From NCBI GenBank assembly GCA_964399635.1, contig CAYNRU010000062.1:1-64000 (forward strand): a DNA stretch of 64,000 nt. The letters are read 5' to 3'. A program made the translations under genes and the position numbers. Below the pieces are notes generated by a model, which saw only the letters and a list, made by a program, of their open reading frames with translations, was not told the DNA's origin and ran no database searches. Shown piece after piece: positions 25,747-34,849 of this stretch (within the stretch, counting starts at the first letter, position 1; each line of letters starts with the position of its first letter). This DNA comes from UBA4615 sp964399635. Its GTDB lineage: Bacteria; Pseudomonadota; Gammaproteobacteria; Burkholderiales; Burkholderiaceae_E.

Positions 25747-26868
25747 TCAACGCAGCCGCATGACGATCAGGTAGCGCTTTCGGTTCAGGTTGCCGCACTC
25801 GGCGGTGGCCCGACAGCGGTCCTCCCGCTCGGCGGTCTCCTCCGCGGGAATCCGCAGCGTCGGCGCGAGCCGCCCCCGCGCGTCGAGCCCCATCGTCCTG
25901 CGCGTCACCGACTGCCAGGCGTTGCCCCCGACGACCTCGACCCGTCGTGCGGCGGCATCGGCCCGGGTGACCACGTCGCAGTGGGCCGGAAACGCGGCGC
26001 GGCCGGGCGGGGTCGAGGCGCTGCCACGCGCGCCCGCCTCGGCCACGCGATGCACCTCGGCCAGCTGCGCGAAGTTGCGCGGGCCGACCGCAGCGTCGCG
26101 CGTGAAGCAGAGCAGGTCTCCCGGACGCAGCGACGTGGTCTCGGGCGGGCAGCCGCGAAAGGCCCGGGGCGCCGGACCGGGGCGGGCACCGGGGTCCGGC
26201 CCCGGATCGGCCAGGTCGGCGAAGGTCTGGGACAGCGCGTCGGCGATGAAGGTCGAGTGCAGCTCGGAGTAGGCGAATGCCGGCCCGAGCTCGGCCTGGC
26301 GCATCACATGGCTGACGAATGCCGCCGACCAGGGGCGGTTCGAGATCGAGGCCTGCTGCACGAGCTGCGGGATCCGGGCGAGCCACTCCGCGCTGCTGCG
26401 GCCGATCGCGGGGTCCAGCGCGAGCCGGGGCAGGTTGATCGCGTCGAGCGCCACCTGTGCGGACAGGGCCGGCGAGCGCCCCGCGCCCAGCCCGTTCTCC
26501 CAGTAGGTGACGACCCGTTCCCAGCTGCGCGCATCGCGCGTGTCGATCTCGCGCCGGGTCGCGTCATCCAGCGGCTCGCTCTCGGCCTCGGTATTGCCGA
26601 AGCGCCAGATCCGGCCGTCGAGCCCGACTTCGTGGCCCTTGAACAGCCGGTGCTCGAGCGTCGCCCAGCGGGCGATCGGTTCGGCCTTCGCGGCGAACTC
26701 GCGCGACGGCGCCGAGCACAGGCGCTCGAGGCGCGCGGCCCAGGCCTGCGCGGGCGCCGCGCGCGGCGCGACCTCGGGCCGCGCCGGCGCGGGCGAGAGC
26801 GTCGTCAGCAGCGCACAGGCGGTGAGCAGGCCGGACAGTCGGTTCGAGCGGGGTGGCAGGACGGACAT
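25747..26868 (-). CDS. DUF2272 protein, exported, NlpC/CHAP-like
   Basis: The 373-residue protein has a signal-like segment (LLTACALLTTLSPAPA, about 13-29). Its DUF2272 domain at about 175-325 contains NRPWSAAFVSHVMRQ (179-191), RPGDLLCF (248-255) and FPAHCDVV (293-300). The WSAAFV, GDLL and HxD motifs resemble cysteine-peptidase-like NlpC/P60 and CHAP amidases, but a serine replaces the usual catalytic cysteine in WSA. An enzymatic role is therefore unproven. It is the last gene of a tight four-gene operon, 12 bases after the glycosyltransferase. Confidence 0.8.
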   Translation of the reverse strand: MSVLPPRSNRLSGLLTACALLTTLSPAPARPEVAPRAAPAQAWAARLERLCSAPSREFAAKAEPIARWATLEHRLFKGHEVGLDGRIWRFGNTEAESEPLDDATRREIDTRDARSWERVVTYWENGLGAGRSPALSAQVALDAINLPRLALDPAIGRSSAEWLARIPQLVQQASISNRPWSAAFVSHVMRQAELGPAFAYSELHSTFIADALSQTFADLADPGPDPGARPGPAPRAFRGCPPETTSLRPGDLLCFTRDAAVGPRNFAQLAEVHRVAEAGARGSASTPPGRAAFPAHCDVVTRADAAARRVEVVGGNAWQSVTRRTMGLDARGRLAPTLRIPAEETAEREDRCRATAECGNLNRKRYLIVMRLR

Positions 26869-26880
26869 CGCACCGGGACC

Positions 26881-28107
26881 CTACCCCGGGCGCAGGCCGA
26901 AGTCGGTGCACAAGTCGTCGATCAGCTCGAGTTGCGCGGCCTCGGCATCGACGCCCCGCAGCGCGTCGGCGATGGCACGGGCGCGATCCGCGTGCCGTCG
27001 GTCGCCGGCCAGCGCGGTCAGCGCGTCGGTCAGCGCGACCCGGGGGTCGGCATGCGTCGCGGCGAGGTCGGCGGCGTCGACCCACCCTGCGGTGCCCAGC
27101 CCGATCAGCTGCACGCAGACCATCCGCTGCTCCGCGTTGAGCGGCAGCGCGAGCATCGGCTTGCCCTGTCCGAGCGCCCGCGCGCTGGTCAGCAGCGGCG
27201 CGTGGCTGACCACGAGGTCGCATCCGGCGAGCACGGCTTCGTCGACCGGCTCGGTCAGGTGGCGCAGCGTCGGGGACACCGGCGCCGGCAGCGCGTCGCC
27301 GCATACGAGGATCGAGGGCCAGCCGAGCGCGACCAGCGACCGGGCGAGGGGCTCGAACAGCGGATGGCCGTCGGACAGGTAGCCGAAGACGCGGGGCCCC
27401 GGTGCGCCGGGCCAGTCGACCCGCGCACCGACGATCGGGTTGGGCGCGATGCCGTAGTAGTAGGCCTGCGCGCGCGCGCCGTAGTGATCGAGGAACGGCC
27501 AGGTGCACAGGTACTCGCGGGCCGTCTGCAGCAGCCCCGCGACCGTTCCGGGGTCGCGGACCGCCAGGGTCCGGCAGGCTCCGGCGAGGGTGTCGGCCAC
27601 CGCCTGCTCCGCGGCCCGCATCGCGTCGGCGGGCGGCGGCGCCCAGGGGGTCGTCGGCCGCAGCGGCGACTCGGCGGGCGGCACGACGTAGCCGTCGCCG
27701 AACTGCGCGCAGGCGAGCCCGGCCGCATGTGCGGTAAACAGCGCGCTCGGGGCGTGGTGGACCATCACGAGGTCCACCTGCCTGGCCGCGAACAGCCGCT
27801 GCCAGGCCTGAGCCTGCAGCACCAGGTGAAGCGGCCGGTCGAAGTGATTGCAGAACATCACGTCCGCATGCGAGCGCGGCGAGGCGGCGTCGATCGCGGC
27901 CAGCGGGGCGGCTATCGGTGCCGCCACCGTCTCGCAGCCGAGCAGCGCGGCCGCGCGCGCGAGCGCGTCGGGCCGCGCGGCCATCCAGGCCGGCACGCTC
28001 ACGGTCAGCCGATGGCCCTGCGCCGCGAGGCCTCGGGCCACCGGCGCGATCTGGGCCAGTCGGCCGAGGCCAGCGCCGATCTCCCAGGCGATCAGGATGC
28101 GGGCCAT
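26881..28107 (-). CDS. GT-B glycosyltransferase (UGT/MGT-like)
   Basis: The 408-residue protein starts MARILIAWEIGAGLGRL, the sugar-acceptor half of a GT-B fold. It later has FGYLSDGHPLFEPL and DLVVSHAPLLTSARALGQGKPMLALPLNAEQ, the nucleotide-sugar-binding signature near the C-terminus of UGT-like enzymes. The acceptor is unknown. It is sandwiched between MtgA (18 bases) and the DUF2272 gene (12 bases), so it probably modifies a cell-envelope molecule. No signal peptide is present, so it acts in the cytoplasm or at the inner face of the membrane. Confidence 0.8.
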   Translation of the reverse strand: MARILIAWEIGAGLGRLAQIAPVARGLAAQGHRLTVSVPAWMAARPDALARAAALLGCETVAAPIAAPLAAIDAASPRSHADVMFCNHFDRPLHLVLQAQAWQRLFAARQVDLVMVHHAPSALFTAHAAGLACAQFGDGYVVPPAESPLRPTTPWAPPPADAMRAAEQAVADTLAGACRTLAVRDPGTVAGLLQTAREYLCTWPFLDHYGARAQAYYYGIAPNPIVGARVDWPGAPGPRVFGYLSDGHPLFEPLARSLVALGWPSILVCGDALPAPVSPTLRHLTEPVDEAVLAGCDLVVSHAPLLTSARALGQGKPMLALPLNAEQRMVCVQLIGLGTAGWVDAADLAATHADPRVALTDALTALAGDRRHADRARAIADALRGVDAEAAQLELIDDLCTDFGLRPG

Positions 28108-28125
28108 CCGGCAATGGTCGCGCAG

Positions 28126-28797
28126 TCAGCGCAGACAGGCAATCGCGGTCGGACCGAGTGCGAGCGTCGCGTGCTCGATGTGGTCGCGGCGCAGCGCCAC
28201 CTCGGGCGGCAGGCGGTCCGCATAGCGCGCGGGCGAGGGCAGCAGCACCGCGAGATGCGCGGCCGGGCGGGCGCCCACCCGCGCGGGCGACGCGTCCGGA
28301 CCCAGGTGTCGGCGCACCGCGGCGGCGACGCCGCGCGCCTGCGGCCCCCAGTCCACCACGTTGAGGTACAGCTCGAGGATCCGGGCCTTGGGCAGCAGCA
28401 TCTCTAGCCAGACGGTGAACCAGGCCTCGAGCGCCTTGCGCGTCCAGGAGCGCCCGGGCCACAGGAAGAGCGTGCGCGCGAGCTGCTGGCTGATGGTCGA
28501 CGCGCCGACCAGCGGGGCGCCGGCGCGTGCCGCGGCGAGCGCGGCCTCGATGCGGCCGAAGTCGAAGCCCCGGTGCAGGCAGAAGTGCTGGTCCTCGGCC
28601 AGCACCACCGCGGCCTGCAGCGTCTCGGACACCTCGGCCAGCGGGACCCACGCGTCGACGGCCGGGTCGCGCCACCGGTACGACGCAGTCCAGGCGATGC
28701 TGGCCACGATCGCGGCGAGCAGCAGCCCGCCGGCCGTTCGGACGACCGCCCGACCGATCCGGGGCCGGGGTACCGGGGCGGCCAGCAGCGCGGCCAC
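28126..28797 (-). CDS. mtgA: Monofunctional peptidoglycan transglycosylase MtgA
   Basis: The 223-residue protein has one membrane segment (about 20-37) and then a GT51 domain. AEDQHFCLHRGFD carries the catalytic Glu68, GASTISQQLARTLFL the Gln-Gln motif, RSWTRKALEAWFTVWLE the second motif with Glu, and ELYLNVVDWGPQARGV the fourth. It polymerises lipid II into glycan strands from the periplasmic side. The domain is complete and the length usual for MtgA. It starts 8 bases after the CTERM-anchored gene, an unusual partner for mtgA. Confidence 0.88.
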   Translation of the reverse strand: MAALLAAPVPRPRIGRAVVRTAGGLLLAAIVASIAWTASYRWRDPAVDAWVPLAEVSETLQAAVVLAEDQHFCLHRGFDFGRIEAALAAARAGAPLVGASTISQQLARTLFLWPGRSWTRKALEAWFTVWLEMLLPKARILELYLNVVDWGPQARGVAAAVRRHLGPDASPARVGARPAAHLAVLLPSPARYADRLPPEVALRRDHIEHATLALGPTAIACLR

Positions 28798-28805
28798 GCC
28801 GTCCC

Positions 28806-29807
28806 TCAGCGACGCCGGCGTCGCACCAGCCCCATCCCGGCGAGCCCCGCAGCACCGAGCAGCAGCGTGCCCGGCAGCAACACCTGGCCGCCGGGGCCCC
28901 CGCCCGGATTCCCACCGGTGAGCCGCTCGTAGGTCAGCCCGAGCGCGAGCGCGCCGATGTTCCCCAGCGATTGCTGGGCGCCCGAGTACGTGGCGCTGCA
29001 GCGCGAGCCCGAGCAGCAGTACCCGGTGGGCTCACTCGAGGTGGCGAACCCGACGAGGTCGTGCGTCAGCATGAAGGACTGCCCGGGCAGCAGATCCAGC
29101 AGGATGGGTATCGAGAACACCGTGTCCGACCAGCTGACGGAACTGGGTCCGATGGTGACGTCGCTCAGGCCGGTGAAGGAGTCGGTCTTGGTCACGGTAT
29201 CCGGGCCGGACGCGGTGAAGACGATCCCGACCTCGCCGTCGACCGACGTCGTCACTGCGCCCGTGACCCTGATCCGGCTCGACAGCGACGCACTCGCCTG
29301 CATGCTGCTCCTGATATCGTTGAGACCGAAGCCCGTGCCGAGTTCGAGGCTGCCCGCGCCGATCAGGTAGCGATAGCTGAACCGCAGCGTGTCGCTCCCC
29401 GTCATGTTGTTGAAGCTGGTCTGGAACCCCGCCGTGCTGGTAACCGACGAAGAGCGGGACTGCCCCGCGACCTGCAGCCCCCAGTCGACGCCCGCCCGAG
29501 CGGACGACTGCGCGAGGGGCAGCAGGCCGGAAATGTTGCCGGGCGGCAGGCAGGTGACCGTTGCGGGACTCGAACCCGGCGTGGACGTGGCCGTACAGTC
29601 CAGGTTGGTGTCGCCCAGGCCATTGGTGCTGGCCGTGGCCCGCAGGTCGGCCGGGACGAGCGTCACCGGCACGGCCGTGGCGGGGTCATGCACGGCGAGC
29701 CCGGCGCCGAAGGCGAGCGCGAGGGCCGCCGACAGCGCGCTGGGGGCACTCGGGCGGGCCGGTGCGGTGCGGCTGGCGCCGGGGACGAATGATCGGCTGG
29801 ACGTCAT
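28806..29807 (-). CDS. Surface protein with CTERM-type sorting signal
   Basis: The 333-residue protein has an N-terminal hydrophobic signal (SALSAALALAFGAGLAV, about 24-40). The middle is rich in Ser/Thr/Gly with two cysteine pairs (DCTATS/TCLPPG and GYCCSGSRC). It ends VLLPGTLLLGAAGLAGMGLVRRRRR. The ending copies the PEP-CTERM/VPxxP-CTERM plan: proline motif, transmembrane helix, arginine cluster, which exosortases process. ATG 29807 has a GGAGAA site and excludes a longer start. No exosortase gene lies in the window. It leads the four-gene operon with mtgA, glycosyltransferase and DUF2272. Confidence 0.72.
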   Translation of the reverse strand: MTSSRSFVPGASRTAPARPSAPSALSAALALAFGAGLAVHDPATAVPVTLVPADLRATASTNGLGDTNLDCTATSTPGSSPATVTCLPPGNISGLLPLAQSSARAGVDWGLQVAGQSRSSSVTSTAGFQTSFNNMTGSDTLRFSYRYLIGAGSLELGTGFGLNDIRSSMQASASLSSRIRVTGAVTTSVDGEVGIVFTASGPDTVTKTDSFTGLSDVTIGPSSVSWSDTVFSIPILLDLLPGQSFMLTHDLVGFATSSEPTGYCCSGSRCSATYSGAQQSLGNIGALALGLTYERLTGGNPGGGPGGQVLLPGTLLLGAAGLAGMGLVRRRRR

Positions 29808-30083
29808 GGACGCTTCTCCGTGGCTGGGCGCGTGAACTGCGTCACGTAACACAGCAACTTACGTGCCGATTGACGCAAGTCCTTCATTTGTTTGGGAATC
29901 GGTGCACGGAAGGCCGCCGGGCCGACGGCGTGTGTAAAGCGAATCGACATTCGTCGCGAGGATGCGCGCCGCGGATGCGGCACCGATCTGGCCCATCGCG
30001 CGGTTTCGCCAGAGGCGCTCCACCTCTTGCGGGGTCCCGTGAGCCGCTCTGCCACCTCGGCCCCTGCGGCACCCCGGCAGCGG

Positions 30084-31124
30084 TCAGAAGTCGTGCCGCA
30101 CGCCGAGCGAGAAGCGCTGCCCGTCCAGGTAGATCGACGCTGTCGCAGGCGTGCTGACGCTTGGCCGCAGGTTGGTGTCGATCGAACCCGCGACATACAG
30201 CTTGGTGCGCCTGGACAGAGGCCAGTCGTACGCAAGCGCGTACTGGACCGAGTCCTTCTGGTTCGCCTCGAACATCGACCCCACGATGTTCGCGTAGAAG
30301 CTGCCGGGACCGAACGCGATCCGGAGGCTCAGGTACGGGTAGTCGACGCGGCGGCCGCCGCCCGAGGGGTCGTTCGAGATCCATCCCGCGCCGACCTGGT
30401 GCGGGCCCGTCCGCCACGCGATGCCGGCAGCGTACTGCACGGTCGATCCGGTCGCACCGGCTGCGTCGAGGTGCTGCCAGGCTCCGGACACGACCCAGGA
30501 CGTCGACGCCCACACGGCGCCTAACGCGTACTGGGCCCGCAGGTCCTGCAGGTTCTCGTCGCTGGCGGCCATCGCGTACAGCTGCAGCCCGTTCCATCCC
30601 GGCGTCCGGTACTCGAGGCTGTTGTCGAAGCGGGTCACGTAGCGCGAGCTGCTCTCGAGCGTGCCGTACCACTGATCGGCAGTCGCATCGACGGCGATCA
30701 GCGCGTTGAACATCGGCGTGTACTGGCGGCCCGCGGACAGCCGACCCCATCGGCCCTCCAGGCCGACCCACGCCTGCCCGTTCCAGAACGCCGGATTGGA
30801 CTGTTCGCCGGTGTCGGGGTTGTAGCGATGCTCGATCGCGAAGATCGCACGCAGCCCGCCACCGAGGTCCTCGGCGCCGCGCAGGCCGAGCCGCGAGCCC
30901 TTGGCGTTGCCGGGCTGGCCGGCGATCAGCCGGGTTGCGCCGCCCGCTGTGTCGCCGGCGTTGGCGAACGCGCGGTTCGCGTCGGCGTTGACCCATTCGA
31001 GCGCAGTGTCGACGATCCCGTAGAGCGTGACCGAGCCTTGCGCGCAGGAAGCTCCCGCAACGACCGCCAGAACGATGCCGATCGAGGCGCGCGTGCAGCG
31101 AGCGTGGAGAACGGAGTGATGCAT
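30084..31124 (-). CDS. Gram-negative general porin (16-strand type)
   Basis: The 346-residue protein has a signal peptide (IGIVLAVVAGASCAQ), then mature SVTLYGIVDTALEW, the usual first strand of betaproteobacterial porins. Further marks are SRLGLRGAEDLGGGLRAIFAIEHRYNPDTG and GQAWVGLEGRWGRLSAGRQYTPMF (loop 3 region). The last residues are GVRHDF, with the terminal phenylalanine needed for outer-membrane assembly. It would form a trimeric diffusion channel. The gene is single, and the 276 bases between it and the CTERM gene show no gene. Confidence 0.88.
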   Translation of the reverse strand: MHHSVLHARCTRASIGIVLAVVAGASCAQGSVTLYGIVDTALEWVNADANRAFANAGDTAGGATRLIAGQPGNAKGSRLGLRGAEDLGGGLRAIFAIEHRYNPDTGEQSNPAFWNGQAWVGLEGRWGRLSAGRQYTPMFNALIAVDATADQWYGTLESSSRYVTRFDNSLEYRTPGWNGLQLYAMAASDENLQDLRAQYALGAVWASTSWVVSGAWQHLDAAGATGSTVQYAAGIAWRTGPHQVGAGWISNDPSGGGRRVDYPYLSLRIAFGPGSFYANIVGSMFEANQKDSVQYALAYDWPLSRRTKLYVAGSIDTNLRPSVSTPATASIYLDGQRFSLGVRHDF

Positions 31125-31553
31125 TGCCGCAGATCCAGTCCGTGCAGGAGCGCTGAGTGTCGCAGCCCTGTGTTTCGGAACCATCGCAATGCAAGGACTC
31201 GATCGTGTTGTCGATCAGGCGGTCGGCCGCGACGACCGGGCTGAGTCGCCCGACTCATGGGCGCCTCGCCAGCGCACGAAGCCCTGCTCCCGGATTTTCG
31301 GAGGCAGTGTATTCCCGGGCGGTTCATCCTGGCCGCGTGGCGCGCCGCCGTTCGCTCTCCAGGGCCATTTCCAGGGTCGGACAGGCGCGCGTACCGCGCG
31401 CACGCCACGCCTTGACGCACCGAGGAGCACACATGGCCTGTTCTGGCGCAGGCTGCCGGACGGACCGAAGCGACGTGGTTGATCTGGCTCAAGACCGTCC
31501 TGCCCGGGCGGATCAATCTGAGAGCGCAGAAGACCCAAGGGAGGAAACAGACC
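31125..31553. other. Intergenic region between divergent porin and cytochrome c genes
   Basis: This 429-base region separates two divergent genes and probably holds both promoters. The frames that run through it lack family motifs. I saw no strong palindrome or known RNA element in it. Confidence 0.35.
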
Positions 31554-31979
31554 ATGCGCAGACCCTTCTCGTGCCACGCGATCGCCCTCGTCGGCGCCCT
31601 GGCGGTGGCACTGCCGGCGGCGGCGCAGACCGTCGACTACGGCCGCGCCGAGTTCGCCGCCAACTGCTCGGGCTGCCATGGCGCGAGCGGCAAAGGCGAC
31701 GGCCACTTCAGGCAGTTCCTGAACCGCGCGCCGGCGGACCTGACCCAGCTCGCCAGGAAGAACGGCGGCGTGTTCCCGATGAAGCGGGTCTATGACGCCA
31801 TCGACGGGCGCAACCCGCTGCCGATGCACGGCGCGCCCGGCGAGATGCCGATCTGGGGCGATGCCTACGCGGTGCAGGCGCAGCGCGAGGGCATGGTCGC
31901 CGGCATGACGCAGGAGGTGTACGTGCGCAACAAGGTCAACCTGCTGATCGACTACGTGTTCCGTCTGCAGCAGATCTAG
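31554..31979 (+). CDS. Periplasmic class I cytochrome c
   Basis: The 141-residue protein has a signal peptide (MRRPFSCHAIALVGALAVALPAAAQ, cleaved near residue 25). One heme-binding CSGCH site (Cys38, Cys41, His42) follows, with a likely Met98 axial ligand in GEMPIWG. It carries electrons in the periplasm. The sequence ADLTQLARKNGGVFPMKRVYDAIDG resembles cytochromes found beside dehydrogenases and oxidases, but no redox enzyme is adjacent. A GAGGAAAC ribosome site supports ATG 31554. Confidence 0.85.
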   Translation: MRRPFSCHAIALVGALAVALPAAAQTVDYGRAEFAANCSGCHGASGKGDGHFRQFLNRAPADLTQLARKNGGVFPMKRVYDAIDGRNPLPMHGAPGEMPIWGDAYAVQAQREGMVAGMTQEVYVRNKVNLLIDYVFRLQQI

Positions 31980-32018
31980 CGTCGGCGGCGCGGGCCGCCG
32001 GGCCCGCGCGACGCGGCG

Positions 32019-32780
32019 TCACAGCCGCACGTGCGCCGAGCCGATGCCCGGGAAGGACACGTCCACCGTGTCGCCGCGCGACGCCTCGAGCATGCCGACC
32101 CAGCTGCCGGTGGTGACGACCGTGCCGGCGCGCAGCGTGCCGTGGCGCGCGGTCGCGTGCCGCAGCCAGCCGTGCAGCACCCACGCGGGGTCGGCCATCG
32201 TGTGCGTGCCGCGCCGCTCCAGGGGCGGGCGCCCGCCGATCGTCACGACGCACGCCTGCGATGACCAGTCGCGCGGCGCAAACGGCATCCACGCCCCGAG
32301 CACCAGCGCGCCGTGCGACTGCAGGTCGGCGAGCTTCGCGAGGTCGGTGGCGGCGAGGCCCTCGGCCCAGCGCGAGTCGACGATCTCGATGGACACGCAC
32401 ATGGCGTCGACGACGGCCGCGGCGCCCGCGGGGTCGAGCGCCGCGGCGGTGCCCGCGTCGACGTCGCGGGCCAGGCGCAGGGCGATCTCGGCCTCGACGC
32501 GGCACAGGTGCATCGGCCGCTCGCGCAGGTCCGCGGGGCTGCTCAGCACGCCGTCTGGCGGCAGGGGCGCGTGGGTCTGGACGGCCGCGCGCGAGGCGCC
32601 GCCGCTCTTCCATGCCCGCGGCGCGCCCTGACCGAACCAGCCGAGCGCCCGCCCGACCTGGTCCTGGACGGCATAGGCCGCGCGTGCGTCGGGCACGTCG
32701 GCGGCCGCGGCGGGCACCCCCCGGCGGCGCGCGTCGATGAGCCGCAGCGCGGCGAGATGGAGGTCGGTGGGATCGGGCAT
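32019..32780 (-). CDS. 2-keto-4-pentenoate hydratase family protein (MhpD-like)
   Basis: The 253-residue protein has the FAH-superfamily hydratase pattern: AYAVQDQVGRALG at about 35-47, AWKSGGASR, RVEAEIALRLARDV with the metal-binding glutamates, IEIVDSRW, and GTVVTTGSWVGMLEASRGD. Such enzymes hydrate 2-hydroxypent-2,4-dienoates in aromatic meta-cleavage pathways, but no ring-cleavage genes are here. It may act on another unsaturated keto acid. A second paralogue lies at 52714. Confidence 0.78.
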   Translation of the reverse strand: MPDPTDLHLAALRLIDARRRGVPAAAADVPDARAAYAVQDQVGRALGWFGQGAPRAWKSGGASRAAVQTHAPLPPDGVLSSPADLRERPMHLCRVEAEIALRLARDVDAGTAAALDPAGAAAVVDAMCVSIEIVDSRWAEGLAATDLAKLADLQSHGALVLGAWMPFAPRDWSSQACVVTIGGRPPLERRGTHTMADPAWVLHGWLRHATARHGTLRAGTVVTTGSWVGMLEASRGDTVDVSFPGIGSAHVRL

Positions 32781-32938
32781 GGGGACGGGGGTCGGGTGGC
32801 CAGACGGTGTGCGCGACATTGTCGCGCGCCATCCAGGTGGCGCGCGACCGCCGCGTCCCGCTCTGCCCGACTCGATCGGGGTCGCCGCGCGCGGCACGCC
32901 CTCCGACCGCCCCCGCCGCCGGATGGCGGCGGCTCTGC

Positions 32939-33505
32939 TCAGGCCTGCGCCGCGCCCTCGCCCCGGCCCGCGGTCTCGGCCTCGCACAGCGCCTGCTCGA
33001 CGGCCTGCGCGGCCTGCAGCAGCCGGGCCACCGTCTCCTGGCCGAATCGGCGGGTGTCGGGATCGAGGGCGTCGAGGTCGACCACCCAGCCGGTGTCGAC
33101 GCGCAGGATCCGGCCCTCGCGCTGCAGCGCGGCCAGCTTGCGGCGCACCGTCTCGCGCGGGATGCCGCAGATCCGGGACAGGTCGCGCAGGCGCATCGGC
33201 CGCAGCGCGGCGCCCGGCCACGGGCTGTCGGCGGGTGCCCCGACCGGGGTTGATGCGGGCGATTCCAGGTGCGCGACGTTGAGGTGACCGAGCACGCTCC
33301 ACACCACCAGCGCCTCGAAGTCGCCACCGAAGCGCCGCGTGGCGCGCAGCATCTGGTCGATCAGGAAGCGGTCCGCCACGAACCCGGCGATCGGCATCGC
33401 GCGCTCGATCCGGTCGGCGGCGGGGCCGTCGCTCAGGTCGGCGGACAGCGCCATGAGGGTCGGCCCGCCGTCGAGGTGGCCGGGGGCGGTGTGGAGGTAT
33501 GTCAT
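32939..33505 (-). CDS. Winged-helix transcriptional regulator
   Basis: The 188-residue protein ends with a clear helix-turn-helix and wing: MRLRDLSRICGIPRETVRRKLAALQREGRILRVDTGWVVD at about 110-150. The first 100 residues are helical and may bind a ligand or form the dimer. It is not a typical MarR, GntR or IclR protein. ATG 33505 (MTYLHTAPG) was chosen because the upstream extension is poor. It lies 158 bases upstream of the hydratase on the same strand and may control it. Confidence 0.7.
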   Translation of the reverse strand: MTYLHTAPGHLDGGPTLMALSADLSDGPAADRIERAMPIAGFVADRFLIDQMLRATRRFGGDFEALVVWSVLGHLNVAHLESPASTPVGAPADSPWPGAALRPMRLRDLSRICGIPRETVRRKLAALQREGRILRVDTGWVVDLDALDPDTRRFGQETVARLLQAAQAVEQALCEAETAGRGEGAAQA

Positions 33506-33698
33506 CGCGTATCGGTTCCCTCGGGCGGGCGGCCGCCCAGCCGTGTTCGGTTCATGCCGTGCCGAGGATAGGGGTAGGCTGGATTTTCGACGATTCGATT
33601 TTTCGTTGATGCCACTTCGGTTTTTTGGAGTGGTCCGGACATGCCGAACCTCGAGGCCATCCACAGCAAGCACCGCCACCCGCACGGCGAGGGCGCGT

Positions 33699-34421
33699 TC
33701 AGCGCGCGAACGCGAGCGGGATCAGCACCGCCCCGAGCACGCCGTGCAGCCCCATCGCCAGGCTCGCCCACGCGCCCGCGTCCGGGTGCACGGTGAAGGC
33801 GCGCGAAGTGCCGATGCCGTGGGCGGCGATCCCGATCGCCGCGCCGCGCTGCCACCAGGCGCGGCAGCCCACGGCGTCCAGCACGTAGCGCCCGAGGGCG
33901 GCGCCCAGCACGCCGGTCGCCACCGCGTAGACGGCGGTGAGCGTGGGCGAGGCGCCGATCCGCTCGGCCACGCCCATCGCGATCGGGGCGGTCACCGACT
34001 TGGCCCACAGGCCCTGCTGCAGCGGCGCGTCCACGCCGAGCAGGCGCGCGGTCGCGATCGCGCTCGCGATCGACACGGCGCCGCCGCCCAGCAGCGCCGC
34101 CGCCAGCGGCAGCAATCGCCCGCGCAGCGCGGCCAGGCCCCGATGGATCGGCACGGCGAGCGACACGGTCGCGGTGCCGAGCAGGAAGTGCACGAACTGC
34201 GCGCCCTCGAAGTAGGTCGCATAAGGCATGTCGATCAGGAGGATGGCCCCCGCCACGGCGGCCACCGCGATCGCGACCGGGTTGACCAGCGGGTGGCGCC
34301 CGCTGCGCTCGTAGAGCCAGGTGCCGAGCTGCCACGCGGCGAGCGTTAGCGTCAACGCGAGCAGCGGGCTGCCCGACAGGTAGACCCAGATCTCGTGGAT
34401 CGGTGGCAGCGCGGTGCTCAC
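33699..34421 (-). CDS. lrgB: LrgB-family membrane protein
   Basis: The 240-residue protein has about eight hydrophobic segments and the LrgB signature: LVNPVAIAVAAVAGAILL, GTATVSLAVPIHRG, GLWAKSVTAPIAMGVAERIG and HGIGTSRAF near the end. With LrgA it is thought to modulate murein hydrolase activity or export small organic acids. The GTG start at 34421 lies 13 bases after the lrgA stop, so the two are co-transcribed. Confidence 0.87.
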   Translation of the reverse strand: MSTALPPIHEIWVYLSGSPLLALTLTLAAWQLGTWLYERSGRHPLVNPVAIAVAAVAGAILLIDMPYATYFEGAQFVHFLLGTATVSLAVPIHRGLAALRGRLLPLAAALLGGGAVSIASAIATARLLGVDAPLQQGLWAKSVTAPIAMGVAERIGASPTLTAVYAVATGVLGAALGRYVLDAVGCRAWWQRGAAIGIAAHGIGTSRAFTVHPDAGAWASLAMGLHGVLGAVLIPLAFAR

Positions 34422-34434
34422 GGTCGCGCCTGCG

Positions 34435-34833
34435 TCACGAGGGCGGCGGGCCGTCGCGGCCGGTGGCGGCCTCGGCCCCGGTGGGCGCATCGGGCGCATC
34501 GCCCGGGCCGAGCAGGCGCAGCAGCAGGCCGCTCGTCGCGATGGTGGCCACCACGCTGACCACCAATGTCGCCGAGAGTCCCGCCAGGTGCTCGCGCAGC
34601 TGCGGCAAGAACATCACCACGCCGACCGCGGCGGGCACGAACAGCAGCCCCAGATGGCGGCTGAACGCCGTGGCCACGGTGTCCAGGCCCGGTGCCACCT
34701 GCCCGCGCAGCCTGAGCCAGACGAGCAGCCCGAGCAGGCCGAGCACCGGGCCCGGCACCGCGGGCACCAGGAAGCGCGCGAGCAGCTCGCCGATCCCCTG
34801 GAACACCAGCAGCTGAAGCAGGCCGGAGATCAT
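34435..34833 (-). CDS. lrgA: LrgA/CidA-family holin-like protein
   Basis: The 132-residue protein has four hydrophobic segments and the family stretch FQGIGELLARFLVPAVPGPVLGLLGLL, followed by GLLFVPAAVGVVMF. CidA/LrgA proteins form small membrane oligomers linked to control of autolysis and pyruvate by-products. A charged, disordered tail of about 25 residues is extra. ATG 34833 follows GCCGCGGC rather than a strong ribosome site, and is only 16 bases from the LD-carboxypeptidase stop. Confidence 0.87.
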   Translation of the reverse strand: MISGLLQLLVFQGIGELLARFLVPAVPGPVLGLLGLLVWLRLRGQVAPGLDTVATAFSRHLGLLFVPAAVGVVMFLPQLREHLAGLSATLVVSVVATIATSGLLLRLLGPGDAPDAPTGAEAATGRDGPPPS

Positions 34834-34849
34834 GCCGCGGCCGCCGCGC

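Noticed and set aside
29990..30080. Minus-strand stretch beginning GCCGAGGTGGCAGAGCGG, like the start of a tRNA-Leu or tRNA-Ser
   Set aside because: No anticodon stem, no TTCGAAT-type T-loop and no acceptor-stem partner could be found, so only the D-arm-like start is similar.
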